From NCBI RefSeq assembly GCF_014873875.1, contig NZ_JADBEM010000001.1, positions 248,001 to 312,000 of the forward strand: a stretch of DNA of 64,000 nt, in the 5' to 3' direction. The translations under genes were made by a program, and so were the position numbers. This document shows positions 1-9,447 of this stretch, piece after piece. The stretch comes from Actinopolymorpha pittospori. GTDB taxonomy: Bacteria; Actinomycetota; Actinomycetes; Propionibacteriales; Actinopolymorphaceae. Position 1 is the first letter of the stretch, and every line of letters starts with the position of its first letter. The notes under the pieces were generated by a model that did not search any database, was not told where the DNA came from, and saw only the letters and a program-made list of their open reading frames with translations.

Positions 1-1061
1 TCGACCTGCTCGATCGCCACGCGGTGCCCGTCGGGTGTCCTACCGGCCTCCGGTTCGGCCGCGGCGGGCAGGGCGAAGAACGTGTGAATGCTGCGGGCTG
101 CGCCGTTGGCCTCGCGCATGAACTGGCGCATCTGGATCAGCAGGGACAGTGGTCCGGCGATGTTGCCGGACAGCAGCACCGCTGGAACCAGCGCGAGCGG
201 TGAGAGGCCTCCGCCGACGATGAGCAGACTCGCGCCCGCAGCCGCGACCAGGACGGCGAACACCGGCGAGGTGAACACATGCAGCAGCGCGCCCCCGCGA
301 ATTGTCGCCTCGGACCATTCCTGGTAGAAGCGGTGATGCCAGGCGGCTCGCTCGACGAAGCGGCGGGGGCCCCTGCCCTCGACCTCGAACACCTTGATCG
401 GCGCAATGCCCCGCACGAACTCCACGACCGCTGCGCTCAGTGCCGCCAGTCCGGCGTTGTAGCGGGCGTACTGGGCCGTCACGTCCCTGAGGAAGAACGG
501 GAGAGTCGCTGCGGACAGCGCCAGCGGGAGCAGCGAGACGAGACCGAGCCGCCAGTCCACGACGAAGAGGAACACCAGGGCCGACGCCGGGCGGACCGTA
601 CCGTTGACGAAGTCGGGGATCGCGTGCGCGATCAGGTAGTGAACCTTGTGCAGGTCGTCCTGCACGGTCTTCTTGATCCTGCCCGAGGCGTTGCGGGAGA
701 ACCACACCAGCGGTAGCCGCAGGAGATGTGTGATCTGTCGCTGCCGAACCGCCTCCCCCAATGTGGCGTCGGCGAAGTGGCTCGCGATGTAGCCGGCGGT
801 GCTCAGCGCCTGGGACACGAGCAGCGAGGCGACTAGGGCCGCGACCAGCAGCCACGCCTGCCCCGTCGCGCCCGGATCCCCGCCCGCCGCGGGGACGAGG
901 GTCTGGATCAGCGCCATCGCCGCGGCGACCGGTAGCAGCCCTGAGGCTGCGCCGGCGGCCATCAACACCCCCGACCACACCAGCTGCGTGCGCACCGGCG
1001 CGGCGAGCTGCCAGAACGACACGTGCCGGTCGTTGTCCGGCGCGTCGATCGACTCATCCAT
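1..1061 (-). CDS. ABC transporter, IrtA/IrtB-like fused permease-ATPase (3' part outside window)
   Basis: The reading frame opens with ATG at 1061 and stays open to the window edge, giving about 353 residues. They contain an exporter-fold transmembrane domain: hydrophobic spans near residues 25-50 and 60-80, a pair near 155-205, and a pair near 255-300. The first intracellular loop contains GRIKKTVQDDLHKV, as in ABC half-transporters. The ATPase domain should follow beyond position 1. The start lies 8 bases after the stop of the substrate-binding lipoprotein, so the two form an operon. IrtAB/YbtPQ-like transporters use an exporter fold to import metallophores, and pairing with a binding protein supports import. 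The substrate is inferred to be a metal chelate because a Zur-like box precedes the operon. Export of a chelator remains possible. Confidence 0.8.
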   Translation of the reverse strand, partial: MDESIDAPDNDRHVSFWQLAAPVRTQLVWSGVLMAAGAASGLLPVAAAMALIQTLVPAAGGDPGATGQAWLLVAALVASLLVSQALSTAGYIASHFADATLGEAVRQRQITHLLRLPLVWFSRNASGRIKKTVQDDLHKVHYLIAHAIPDFVNGTVRPASALVFLFVVDWRLGLVSLLPLALSAATLPFFLRDVTAQYARYNAGLAALSAAVVEFVRGIAPIKVFEVEGRGPRRFVERAAWHHRFYQEWSEATIRGGALLHVFTSPVFAVLVAAAGASLLIVGGGLSPLALVPAVLLSGNIAGPLSLLIQMRQFMREANGAARSIHTFFALPAAAEPEAGRTPDGHRVAIEQV

Positions 1062-1068
1062 CGCCGGG

Positions 1069-2097
1069 TCAGCCTTCGATCATCGTGGTGAAGGCTGACC
1101 AGCGTTCGCGGGCCTGCGCGGCGCCGCCGGGCTTGTAGTCGTCGTGCACGAAGTCGTGCAGGTCGGACAGCACCCAGTAGGCGTAGAACAGCGACCCCCC
1201 GGCCCAGAAGTCACCGTCGACCTCCACCGCGCGGCCCTTCAGCGAGTCGAACAGTGGTAGCCCGGTGACGCCTTTCGGGTCGAACAGCGTTGAGGAGAGT
1301 ATCGCGATGACGTCGGCATCGTGTTTCGCCAGCGTTTCGGGCGAGAACGGAACCCACCCGCCGTACTTCTTGCCGTCGGCGGTTACAGCGTCCTGCGGGG
1401 CGGGCTGGAGGAAACCGGCGTCGGCGATGACGCCGTGCAGCGAGTTGACCGCGTCCATGTGGTACAGCGAGGCGTCGCCCGACCCGCCGTAGGACTGCAG
1501 CGCCGACAGCGACAACGGGGACTCCGGCTGCTGGGCGGCGATCTCCTTCGCGAACTTCGTCAGCCCTTCCTCGACCGCCGTGGCCCGCCCGGGCACGTCG
1601 AAGTACGCGCCCCAGGTCTTCGCGAGCTCGCTCGGCCGGGCGCTGAACTCCGCGCGCAGGGTGGGAGCGATCGAGGCGTAGTCGGGCAGCTCCTTGACCC
1701 TGTCAGGGCTGGTGGAGATCACGGTGAGGTCGGGATCCAGCGACGCCACCTCTTCAAGCTTCGGGTAGTAACTGGAGGTCTTCTCCACCTTGACGCCGAG
1801 GTCCTTCAACAGCTGTGCGGGCACGACGGTTTTCCACCCCTGGAAGGCGACGTCGGGTTTGATTCCCATCGCCAGCAGATTCAGCGCCGCCGGCTCGTCC
1901 AGCGCGACCACCCGCTTCGGGGCAACCGGAAGGTCAACCTTCGTGCCGGTCACATCCGTCACGGTTCGTGTTCTCTCCGACGACCCACCCGGCTTGCCCG
2001 CATCGCTTGTCGGGGCGGAGCACCCGACCAGCGTGAGGGCGGCGGCGACGCCGAAACCAACCAGCGGCGTGAGCCGAGACTTCCTACTGAGGGCCAC
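1069..2097 (-). CDS. Metallophore/iron-type ABC substrate-binding lipoprotein (FepB/CeuA-like)
   Basis: This 342-residue protein starts at GTG 2097, preceded by an AAAGGGG-like ribosome site; longer upstream starts would run across the operator. A lipoprotein signal with lipobox LVGC lies at about residues 20-25. The body has the periplasmic-binding-protein layout of siderophore-type receptors: PKRVVALDEPAALNLLAMG near the start, a helical linker, and a C-terminal lobe with PFSPETLAKHDADVI. It would capture an extracellular chelate and pass it to the ABC transporter encoded 8 bases downstream. The Zur-like box at 2216-2230 sits 119 bases upstream and implies induction under zinc limitation. 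Family membership is clear; the ligand is inferred. Confidence 0.85.
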   Translation of the reverse strand: MALSRKSRLTPLVGFGVAAALTLVGCSAPTSDAGKPGGSSERTRTVTDVTGTKVDLPVAPKRVVALDEPAALNLLAMGIKPDVAFQGWKTVVPAQLLKDLGVKVEKTSSYYPKLEEVASLDPDLTVISTSPDRVKELPDYASIAPTLRAEFSARPSELAKTWGAYFDVPGRATAVEEGLTKFAKEIAAQQPESPLSLSALQSYGGSGDASLYHMDAVNSLHGVIADAGFLQPAPQDAVTADGKKYGGWVPFSPETLAKHDADVIAILSSTLFDPKGVTGLPLFDSLKGRAVEVDGDFWAGGSLFYAYWVLSDLHDFVHDDYKPGGAAQARERWSAFTTMIEG

Positions 2098-2215
2098 GGG
2101 CGCCCCTTTCCAAGAACGTGGCTTCGCGACCGCTTCCGCACAGAGGACCTCTCGCCAAGGGCTGGGCGTGCCGTCGCCGAATCGGAACGACGTTACGATA
2201 CCTCCAAAACGTAAA

Positions 2216-2230
2216 TGATAACCGTTGCCA
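2216..2230 (-). promoter_or_regulatory. Zur-like operator (site A)
   Basis: TGATAACCGTTGCCA has one strong half (TGATAAC) and one weaker half (TGGCAAC on the other strand). It lies upstream of the binding-protein/ABC operon that runs leftward from 2097. Confidence 0.65.
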
Positions 2231-2593
2231 TCAACGTGCGGTGACCCAGGACCCCGCGCGGAGGCGCCTATGGGTGTCGAGCCGGAGACGTCCAACGTGC
2301 GGCGTCGTGATCAGTCCCCAGCAGCAACGGGACCTCTGCGCCGAGCGCGGCGGCCGTCAGTCGACCCGAGCCCCGGGTAGGAGAAGACCGTCTCGGCGAG
2401 GACGGAGCCGCCGAACAGCTCTACGACTCAGGCGAACTGCAGCGTGACCGCCGGGACGATCGAGACGCGCAGACCGTGCTTCCAAAAAGAGGGAAACGGC
2501 CCCGCTCGGGTGGGCTCTGACGAAGGCCCGTAGTCGCGTGCAAGACGTCGGTCATCCTCTCCCGGGTGTGCATGGCGATGTTCGCGACTCCGA

Positions 2594-3005
2594 TCAGACA
2601 GAGCGTGAGCCGTCGTTGTAGCCGACGTAAACAGTCTCACCGCTGATGGCCGGAGAGGAGATGATGCCCTCCACCAGTTCGGTGATTCCAGCGGACCTCG
2701 CCGGTCCTTGCGTCGAGGGCAGTGACGTTGCCGTCCGAGAAGCGGCACCGTCGGCAATGGCGGGAGACGAGCCGGTGGGATCGCCTCGCACGTCGGGACT
2801 GCTGTAGCGCCAGACAAGGTTGCCGTTGGAGGCGTCAAGAGCGGGGCAGATGTCCCCAGCATGTAAGCCGGCTGCTTTCGCCATACCTCGGCGCCTGTCC
2901 TGGCGTCCAGGGCCACCCGCCAGTTGGAGACTCCCGCTACGTGGAGCCGGCCGTCACCGAGTCCAGGAGGCGTCTCGGCTATCCATCGGCCGAGTTCGGC
3001 GGTGC
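2594..3005 (-). pseudogene. PQQ-like beta-propeller repeat protein, frameshifted relic
   Basis: Two minus-strand frames together spell beta-propeller repeats of the PQQ/BamB-like type: VALDARTGAEVWR, then ALDASNGNLVWRYSSPDV, then SSPAIADG and SSPAISGETVYVGYNDGS. A frame change separates the first repeat from the rest (near 2880), and a second break follows the SSPAIADG repeat. No intact start or full propeller is present, so this is a gene remnant. The region also lacks a ribosome site. It lies in a run of debris between the lipoprotein operon and the DUF72 gene. Confidence 0.6.
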
Positions 3006-3347
3006 CCAACGCTCTGGCCGCCCTTTCTCCTGCGTGTGCGCGACCTGACCCGCCAACCGCCGCACATCCACTTCGACTGGTCCGCGGGAAATCCGGTCGC
3101 CAACCTGGTGAGCTTACTTCTCTTCGGCGTCGGTGAGGTCGCACCGGTTACCCACGAGGTGCTATGCGAGGCCGAGCCCGACGACTACCGTCGACCTCAC
3201 GTGCACGTGGGCTGAACACCTCGACGCGCCGACGTTACGGATCGTTCCGGATGTTCCGGTGCGCGCTCGCGCAGGTCGCCTCGAGCGATTCCGCTTCATC
3301 GCCGGTGATGGACAAGGACCTGACCGGGCGTATCGGGATGCTCATGG
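3006..3347. other. Intergenic debris
   Basis: One plus-strand frame (about 3095-3215) encodes a short plausible C-terminus with LLLFGVGEVAPVTHEVL and ending HVHVG, which I could not assign to a family. No start codon with a ribosome site belongs to it. Nothing else was recognised. Confidence 0.3.
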
Positions 3348-4244
3348 TCAGGACGAACTGGTCCGGCGTCGCTCGCCCGCGGCACCGAGGAGGCGGGCGA
3401 GCTGTTCGGCGTTGGTTTGGGCGTAGTCGCGGTAACAGTTGTTCATGACCACGTGCATGGTTTGTGCCTGGTTTGCCAGGTCACGCAGTCGCGGTGCCCA
3501 GTCAGAGAGTTCGTCCTCGGAGTAGAGATACCCGAAGCGTTCGTAGATGTTGCGGCTGGTCCATTTGTCGCTGTGGCCATGGAAGCGCACTACTGCGAGG
3601 TCGGCTGTCGCGGCGAGCACCGGGGGCACCGAGCTCCGATGGCCCTGTGGCATATCGACACACACCAACGGCACGGTGTACGACGTGAGGAACTCTAGGG
3701 TTTCCGCGCGGTTTTCGTCGGAGAGCCAGCTGGCGTTGCGGAATTCCACACACATGGGAAAGGGGACACATCTCTCCTTGGCGTGGAGGATGTATTGCTT
3801 GTTTGACTTGTTGATGCCGAACCATGGCGGAAACTGGAACAGCAACGCACCAAGCTTGTCCGCGTCGAGCAACGGCCCAAGTGCAGCAAGGAACTGTGTC
3901 CAGATCACGTTGATTACCTCTGCGTCGAAATCCTTCAGGTAGACGTTCTTCTTCTCCGTTTCCGGCCGCAGGACCTTGTACAACGCGCTGGGCCTGGTGG
4001 GATGCTGGGTTAGGAGCGAGAATGCTTTGACGTTGAATGTGAAACCGACGGGCTGCGCGATACCCAGCGCGCGCTGTTGCGCTCGTTGGGCGGGGTGTAG
4101 TAGGTGGAGTGCCACCTCCACCAGCGGGAACTTGGTGCCGTAGTAGCGCAGTCGCTTTTCCGTGGTATCAGCCTCAGGCGGGTACCAGCCCGACTCCAGC
4201 AGCGTCTTGTCGGTCCACGACGCCGTACCGACACGGATGGTCAC
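3348..4244 (-). CDS. DUF72 (YecE-like) protein
   Basis: This 298-residue protein starts with GTG at 4244. The opening TIRVGTASWTDKTLLESGWYP is the typical DUF72 N-terminus. The internal blocks GFTFNVKAFSLLT, GALLFQFPPWF and CVEFRNASW, followed by VRFHGHSDKW near the C-terminal third, match the TIM-barrel family. Length is close to the family norm and the frame is intact. DUF72 proteins have no settled function; a nuclease- or xylose-isomerase-like barrel has been suggested for the fold. The gene stands alone between relics. Confidence 0.85.
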   Translation of the reverse strand: MTIRVGTASWTDKTLLESGWYPPEADTTEKRLRYYGTKFPLVEVALHLLHPAQRAQQRALGIAQPVGFTFNVKAFSLLTQHPTRPSALYKVLRPETEKKNVYLKDFDAEVINVIWTQFLAALGPLLDADKLGALLFQFPPWFGINKSNKQYILHAKERCVPFPMCVEFRNASWLSDENRAETLEFLTSYTVPLVCVDMPQGHRSSVPPVLAATADLAVVRFHGHSDKWTSRNIYERFGYLYSEDELSDWAPRLRDLANQAQTMHVVMNNCYRDYAQTNAEQLARLLGAAGERRRTSSS

Positions 4245-4270
4245 GGTAGCGATCTAGCCATTCTTACGGC

Positions 4271-4690
4271 CTATGAAACCGGGCTGGCCGTCACCCATCC
4301 GCGGCGCTCACTGCTCGCGGACGACGTCCTCGGGGTTCTTGCCGGCACGGAGCCCGACAAATCCGCCAGCTGGCTCAGGAGGCCCTCCAGCAAGTCGGTC
4401 AGCTGCTCGTCAGATAGAAGCGCTCTGCGGTGAGGGCCGCCGGACAGTTCAAGCAATGTACGGCAGAGCGACCGGACAGCCACCGCACAGTGTTCCAAGG
4501 TGTCCATGCGGCTGCGCAAGCTCAGCCGGGTATGCAGTAGCTGACGGCCGCGGGGATTCATGCGCAGGCTGTCCTCGGCTTTGACGAGGGCGAGGTCCAC
4601 CCCGACGAATTCCCGATCGACCCGACGGGCCTCAGACAGCCATGAGTCGGCGTTCTCGGCGCTCGCTCCCTGCTGGACTTCACGTGCCAT
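4271..4690 (-). pseudogene. FUSC/aromatic-acid-exporter-like protein, C-terminal fragment
   Basis: About 139 residues resemble the cytoplasmic C-terminal part of FUSC-type exporters: a segment with DSWLSEARRVDREF, then AEDSLRMNPRG, then LEHCAVAVRSLCRTLLEL. The membrane domains expected upstream are missing; the DNA upstream of 4690 shows only a degraded trace of them in another frame (near 4750-4880). It is therefore a 5'-truncated relic. The family call rests on the pattern of this tail and is moderate. Confidence 0.5.
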
Positions 4691-5107
4691 GCGGCGCAGC
4701 AGCTCGCGCGGTCACGTTGGGCGGTCGGCGGGTGCCGGTCGAGCAGCCGCGGGTGCGCACCGCCGACGGCTCCGATGAGCTGCCGGTACCGTCGCCGCCC
4801 TGGCGCCCGCCGCTCTGCCCAGCCTGCGACCGGGGGCCACGTCGCCACCGCGGAGCTCGATCCGAGTCGTGACGAAGACATCGACTATGCGCTGGCGCCT
4901 GCTGCAGGCGGGTGTGGCGGTCGCGCTGCACCACCCGGTTCCTGTCGTCCTGCGTGTACTCCGCGTTCGTCTTGACCGGCTTCGGTGGGGGATCCGCTCG
5001 GCGAAGAGCCCGCCCGCTAAAGGATGTGCTTACACCCTGCCGACGGCGGCAGCGTCGCCGCGGACGGCGCTCACCACTGGCCACGTCCTAGGGAGCGCGT
5101 TGAGAGC
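4691..5107. other. Intergenic debris
   Basis: No gene supported. A degraded continuation of the FUSC-like relic may extend to about 4880 on the minus strand; the remainder contains only chance open frames. Confidence 0.3.
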
Positions 5108-5203
5108 GCCCGAGCGCTGGAAGCCGGCTGGCGTGACGCGAGTGCCGGCCGCACGAAGCTCCGCCGCCGTCCGCCGCGCCTGATGGCGCCGCGGGAGGTT
5201 GTG
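5108..5203 (+). repeat. Long direct repeat, copy 1
   Basis: About 95 bases beginning GCCCGAGCGCTGGAAGCCGG recur at 23959-24055 in the same orientation. The first 58 bases differ at one position; the remainder has a short mismatch/indel block. The two copies bracket the core of the Zur-box cluster. The repeat's identity is unknown. Confidence 0.8.
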
Positions 5204-5322
5204 AGATACGGATCTCGAGGTCCTCGCTGGGACGGCTCTCCCGCCAGTTCGCCACCGCGCGACCGATCCAGGTCCGCAAGTAGCGACGGCATGGGCGACC
5301 AGTTGCCTGCCACCTTGGTTGT

Positions 5323-5337
5323 TGAAAGTGGTTTTCA
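5323..5337 (+). promoter_or_regulatory. Zur-like operator (site B)
   Basis: TGAAAGTGGTTTTCA has perfect outer arms TGAAA/TTTCA. It lies 117 bases before the GTG start of the methyltransferase at 5454; TACTCT at about 5340-5345 could be a -10 element overlapped by the bound repressor. Confidence 0.75.
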
Positions 5338-5453
5338 GATACTCTATGGTTCCGGCGAGCCGGGCGAACACCAGATGCCGTTGACGACGCTCACCTCAAG
5401 CGAGCGCCCGGCCACCGAGGCGCCCACGCCCAGCCGAGTTAGGAGAAGAGCAG

Positions 5454-6170
5454 GTGACTGACCTCTACGCCGCTCAGGGTGAGCTCTACGACGTGTTAAC
5501 GGCGGAGTCATGGCGGTCCCTCCGCGAACCCCTGACTAGCGCGCTCAGGGGCACTCCGACAGGCCAGGGGCCGATCCTTGATGTCGGGGCGGGCACAGGG
5601 TTTGGGGTCGAAGTCATCGCCGACGTCCTGCCTGACGCCAGGATCCTCGCCATCGAACCCTCGCTCAGTCTCCGACCGGGCCTCTTCACTCGGATCATGC
5701 TCCGGCCGGGCCTGCGCGAACGAGTCACTGTCCTGCCCACGGACGTGGCGGGAGCCCCACTGCCTGACCGGCTTGGGGGAGTCGTCGCGCTGAACATGGT
5801 CGGCCACCTGCCACCGGCGCAACGACACGCGCTCTGGCAGGTCCTCGGCACCCGTCTTGCTCCCGGCGCACCCGTCGTCATCGGCCTCCAGCCACCGGAG
5901 CAGCCGGCATCCGTCCCGGACATGAGGTTCGCCAGGGTCAAGGTCGGCGTGCGAACCTACGAAGGGTGGGGCTCGGCCGAGCCAAGCGGCTCTGACACTG
6001 TGCGTTGGCACATGCGTTTCCGGGTTCTCCACGGCGAGCAGTTGCTCGAGGAACGCGCCGCGAGCTACCAGTGGTGGACCATCAGTGAGGCCGATCTCAC
6101 CCGCGAGTTGGCCGAAGTCGGCCTACGGACCTCACGTGGGGGTGCCGGGTTGATGGTCGCCCGCTCCTAA
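5454..6170 (+). CDS. Class I SAM-dependent methyltransferase (Zur-box gene 1)
   Basis: This 238-residue protein starts at GTG 5454 behind a TAGGAGAAG ribosome site. It has a Rossmann methyltransferase core: motif I ILDVGAGTGFG at about residue 42, the acidic loop ILAIEPS, and GGVVALNMVGHLPPAQRH as the motif IV region. The C-terminus ends in a beta-sheet cap with SYQWWTISEADLTRELAEVG. The acceptor substrate cannot be read from sequence. It converges on the ABC importer operon, overlapping its last gene by 39 bases on the opposite strand. An operator-like palindrome upstream ties it to the zinc-starvation set. A role in making or modifying a small metal-binding molecule is possible but unproven. 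Confidence 0.85.
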   Translation: MTDLYAAQGELYDVLTAESWRSLREPLTSALRGTPTGQGPILDVGAGTGFGVEVIADVLPDARILAIEPSLSLRPGLFTRIMLRPGLRERVTVLPTDVAGAPLPDRLGGVVALNMVGHLPPAQRHALWQVLGTRLAPGAPVVIGLQPPEQPASVPDMRFARVKVGVRTYEGWGSAEPSGSDTVRWHMRFRVLHGEQLLEERAASYQWWTISEADLTRELAEVGLRTSRGGAGLMVARS

Positions 6171-7676
6171 CTGGCCTTCCGATCGATTTCCTGAAGTCTT
6201 GCTCACTGCCGCGGCACTTCCGGGTTCCTGGACCAGTCGTCCGTCCTGGACGCGGAATGTCCGATCGGCCAGGCTCCGCAAGCGGGCTTCGTCGTGGCTC
6301 GCGATGACGAGTGCGAGACCTCGACCGGTCAGTCTGGTCAGAACGGTGAGAACATCAGCGGCCACAATCGGGTCCAGCTGCGCGGTTGGCTCGTCGGCCA
6401 GCAGGAGCGCGGGTGCGGCGGCGAGAGCGCGCGCGATCGCGACCCGCTGACGCTGACCTCCCGACAGGCGCAGCGGGCGCTCATCCGGGTCCACGTCCTC
6501 CAGGCCGAGCTCACAAAGAAGCTTCGTAGCCGGTGGTTTCAGGGCCACAGTCAACCGGGCGTTTCCTGCGAGCCCTTCAGCGACGGTCCGCCAGATCGGC
6601 CAGCGTGGATCCAGGCTTGCCGTCGTGTCCTGAAAGACGGGCATGACGTAGCCGGATCTCGGCGGCACGAGGTGTCGGGTGGACCAGATGTCGGTGCCTG
6701 CGAGACGTACCGCTCCCGACCGCGGGCGAAGGATCCCCGCAAGCGCTCTCAGCACAGTCGTCTTCCCGCTGCCAGAAGGCCCTAGCAGACCGATGATCTC
6801 TCCCGCTCGGACGTCGAGGCCGAGCTCGCGAACGACTGGCGGGTTTCGAGGATAGCCGAGCGTGAGGCCTTGAAGTTGGGCGACGACCGGTCCGGGCTCT
6901 GCACGGCTGGCTCGGCTCGGTCGCGCCAACGCGCTCAGGAGCTCCTTGGTGTAAGGATGACGAGCGTCTCGCCTCAATACCTCAACGCCGCCACGGCCCA
7001 CTTCGACCTCCTCGACCACCTGTCCAAAGCGCAGGACAAGAATGCGGTCGGCGTATCTGGCGACAAGTGACAGGTCGTGACTCGCGACCACCAGCGAGCG
7101 TGCCTCCCGCACAAGTACCTCCAGTGCCGCTGCGGCGAGATCCGCGTCCAGCGCCGAGGTGGGCTCATCGGCCAGCACCACCGCAGGATCGTGGGCGGTT
7201 CCAGCGACCAGGTCAGCGCGCTGCAGCATTCCACCCGACCACGCGGATGGGCGGCGGCGCATCCAGTACGCGGCGTTGGACAAGCCAAGGGTGCGCAACC
7301 GCCGCACCTGTTCCCCCTCACTTGGTCGCCTGCCATGCGCGTACCACGCGGCCGCGACGTGATGACCCACGGGCCAGACCGGGTCGGCGGAACCGAACGG
7401 GTCCTGGGCGACGTATCCAACGACGGGCCCGCGAAGCCGACGTGAAGACTGCGGGCGCATACCGAGCACCGGACGACCCTCGACGAGAACCTCACCGAAC
7501 GTGCGCGAGCCGTCCGGCAGCAGACCGAGCACCGCGCGAAGCAGCGTGGTCTTGCCCGACCCTGACTCGCCCACGACCGCGACCACCTCCCCCTCAGCCA
7601 CGACGACAGAAAGGGACTCGAGGCCGATCGTCCCGTTGGCGTAGCGGACGCCGATCTCTCGGATATCCAGCGTCAT
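6132..7676 (-). CDS. Nickel/peptide-type ABC importer, two fused ATPase domains (NikDE/DppDF-like)
   Basis: This 514-residue protein carries two complete ABC ATPases. Domain 1 has Walker A GESGSGKTT at about residue 36, a variant signature WSGGMLQRADL and Walker B VVLADEPTSALD. Domain 2 starts near residue 265, with Walker A GPSGSGKTT, signature LSGGQRQRVAIARAL and Walker B LLLADEPTAQLD. In most nickel/oligopeptide importers these are separate subunits; here they form one chain. Its start overlaps the stop of the upstream permease gene (ATGA), showing translational coupling. The C-terminal tail overlaps the methyltransferase gene antisense. It energises import of the ligand bound by the lipoprotein at 9448-11019. 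Confidence 0.9.
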   Translation of the reverse strand: MTLDIREIGVRYANGTIGLESLSVVVAEGEVVAVVGESGSGKTTLLRAVLGLLPDGSRTFGEVLVEGRPVLGMRPQSSRRLRGPVVGYVAQDPFGSADPVWPVGHHVAAAWYAHGRRPSEGEQVRRLRTLGLSNAAYWMRRRPSAWSGGMLQRADLVAGTAHDPAVVLADEPTSALDADLAAAALEVLVREARSLVVASHDLSLVARYADRILVLRFGQVVEEVEVGRGGVEVLRRDARHPYTKELLSALARPSRASRAEPGPVVAQLQGLTLGYPRNPPVVRELGLDVRAGEIIGLLGPSGSGKTTVLRALAGILRPRSGAVRLAGTDIWSTRHLVPPRSGYVMPVFQDTTASLDPRWPIWRTVAEGLAGNARLTVALKPPATKLLCELGLEDVDPDERPLRLSGGQRQRVAIARALAAAPALLLADEPTAQLDPIVAADVLTVLTRLTGRGLALVIASHDEARLRSLADRTFRVQDGRLVQEPGSAAAVSKTSGNRSEGQLGAGDHQPGTPT

Positions 7677-8500
7677 CCCCGGCTCCTGGCGTCAAGATGC
7701 TCCTCCAGCGCGTCTCCCAGCAGGGACGCGCACGTCACAGTGCACACGACCGCCACACCAGGAACAACGATCAACCACGGGGCCTGGGCGGCGTATGTGC
7801 GCGACTCCGTGACCATCTGCCCCCACTCCGCGACCGGCGGGGCCACCCCCAAGCCCAAGAAGGACAACGCCGACAAGCCGAGCACCACCTCTCCAACGCC
7901 GAGCGTCGCGACGGCGAGCAGGCGTAGGACCGTGGGCGGCACCACGTGGCGCGAGGCCACTCGCCAGCGACCGGCACCAGCCAGCTGAGCCGCGAGAACA
8001 TACGGACGATCGAGCCCCGCACGGGCGAAGGTTCTCGCATATCTGGCGAACGGCGCCCACCCCGCCACCATCATCGCCACGATGAGGTTACGCAGGCCGG
8101 GTCCGAGAACTCCCACGATCGCGAGGGCCAGCACCAGGTGCGGTACGGCGAGCGCCACGTCGACCACCCGGAAGGTCATCGTCTCCAAGGCGCCACCGAC
8201 GAGCGTCGCCGCCAACCCGACGACTAGGCCGAGCAGCAGGGTCACCACCGAGACGAGGATCGCTGCTCCCAGCGAGATCCGCGCGCCGGCCGCAAGCCTC
8301 GCCAGGACATCCCGGCCGGCATGGTCAGTTCCGAATGGATGGATGAGACTGGGCGCGGCGAGCTTCTCCGCGTAGTTCGTGGCATCGGGGTCCGGCGTCA
8401 ACCACGGTACGACGAAGACAAGTGCCACAAGCACAACCAGCAGCAGAAGGCCGACGCCGAGTCCGACGCTGACTCGTGCTGCGTCCTTATCGGCGCCCAT
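7673..8500 (-). CDS. Nickel/peptide-type ABC permease, NikC/DppC-like
   Basis: This 275-residue inner-membrane permease starts at ATG 8500. The N-terminal helix is followed by HPFGTDHAGRDVLARL, the classic NikC/DppC loop, then five further helices. The EAA-like coupling loop contains YVLAAQLAGAGRWRVASRHV. The gene overlaps the upstream NikB-like gene by 14 bases and the downstream ATPase gene by 4, so the whole set is one operon read leftward from the Zur-like box at 11082-11100. Confidence 0.9.
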   Translation of the reverse strand: MGADKDAARVSVGLGVGLLLLVVLVALVFVVPWLTPDPDATNYAEKLAAPSLIHPFGTDHAGRDVLARLAAGARISLGAAILVSVVTLLLGLVVGLAATLVGGALETMTFRVVDVALAVPHLVLALAIVGVLGPGLRNLIVAMMVAGWAPFARYARTFARAGLDRPYVLAAQLAGAGRWRVASRHVVPPTVLRLLAVATLGVGEVVLGLSALSFLGLGVAPPVAEWGQMVTESRTYAAQAPWLIVVPGVAVVCTVTCASLLGDALEEHLDARSRG

Positions 8501-9425
8501 CAGCGGCTCCCGGCTCGATGAGCGCGGCGACAGCGTCGGCGAGGGTGCTGGCCAACACGTAGGCCAGCACCCCGAACAGCACGCATGCCTGCACGACCGG
8601 CACGTCCCTGGCCGCGATCGCCGCGACCAGGAAACGGCCGATGCCCGGCCAGGTGAAGATGGTCTCGACAACGGCCGCCCCGGCCAACAGTCCTCCGACA
8701 CTGATTCCCACGGCGGTGAGGAGGGCCGGCACGGCGCCGGGAAGGAGGTGGACAACGAGTAGCCGCAGCCGAGAAGAGCCACGAGCGTAGGCGACCTCGA
8801 CGAACCTCGATCCGGACCGCTCGACCATCACCGTTCGAAGCACCCTCGCCCATGTCGCGGCCGTGGCCACCGCGATCGGCAACGCGGGCAGCAACACCGC
8901 GCTCCACGAGCCATCCGCCAGGATCGCCCCCACCCCCAGGCGCACAGCCACGACGTCCAACAGGACCGTACCGAGTACGAAGGTCGGCACCGCCGCACCC
9001 CCGAACATGAGGAAGCGGGCGGCAAGGTCTGCCGTGCGCCCTCGACGGGCGACCGCCAACAAAGCGAGTGGCATCGCGAATGCCAGGGCCAACGCCAGCG
9101 CGACCGACGTGAGACGCACCGTCGCGGGCAGCCTCTCAGCGATCTCCACCGAGACTGGGCGACCGGTGCTCCACGACGTGCCGAGGTCACCCTGCACCAC
9201 ACCGACGAACCAGTGGCCAAGACGTGCGTACGCCGGGTCCTCCAGCCGCAACTCGGCCCGGGCAGCCGTGACCTGAGCCACGCTCGGGCTCTCGATGCCG
9301 CGGGCGATGAGTACTTGGCGGGCCGGATCACCGGGCGCCAGAATTTGGAGGGCCCACACCAGGGCCGCCGCTCCTGCCAGTGTCAGCGCCGCCTGACCGA
9401 CGCGGATCAGGATCGCGCTCACCAC
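8487..9425 (-). CDS. Nickel/peptide-type ABC permease, NikB/DppB-like
   Basis: This 312-residue permease begins with two consecutive GTG codons at 9425 and 9422; either could be the start. The N-terminal helix and long loop containing LEDPAYARLGHWFVGVVQGD, followed by GTSWSTGRPV, are typical of NikB/DppB. The coupling loop shows RFVEVAYARGSSRLRLL. FTWPGIGRFLVAAI near residue 260 is the conserved family block. The gene follows the binding-protein gene after 22 bases. With NikC it forms the membrane channel of the importer. Confidence 0.9.
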   Translation of the reverse strand: MVSAILIRVGQAALTLAGAAALVWALQILAPGDPARQVLIARGIESPSVAQVTAARAELRLEDPAYARLGHWFVGVVQGDLGTSWSTGRPVSVEIAERLPATVRLTSVALALALAFAMPLALLAVARRGRTADLAARFLMFGGAAVPTFVLGTVLLDVVAVRLGVGAILADGSWSAVLLPALPIAVATAATWARVLRTVMVERSGSRFVEVAYARGSSRLRLLVVHLLPGAVPALLTAVGISVGGLLAGAAVVETIFTWPGIGRFLVAAIAARDVPVVQACVLFGVLAYVLASTLADAVAALIEPGAADGRR

Positions 9426-9447
9426 CGCCTCGTACCCCGCTGACCAG

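Noticed and set aside
40..978. 312-codon minus-strand open frame at the left edge
   Set aside because: It is out of frame with the ABC transporter reading frame that starts at 1061 and carries transmembrane-domain motifs; Arg/Gly-rich shadow.
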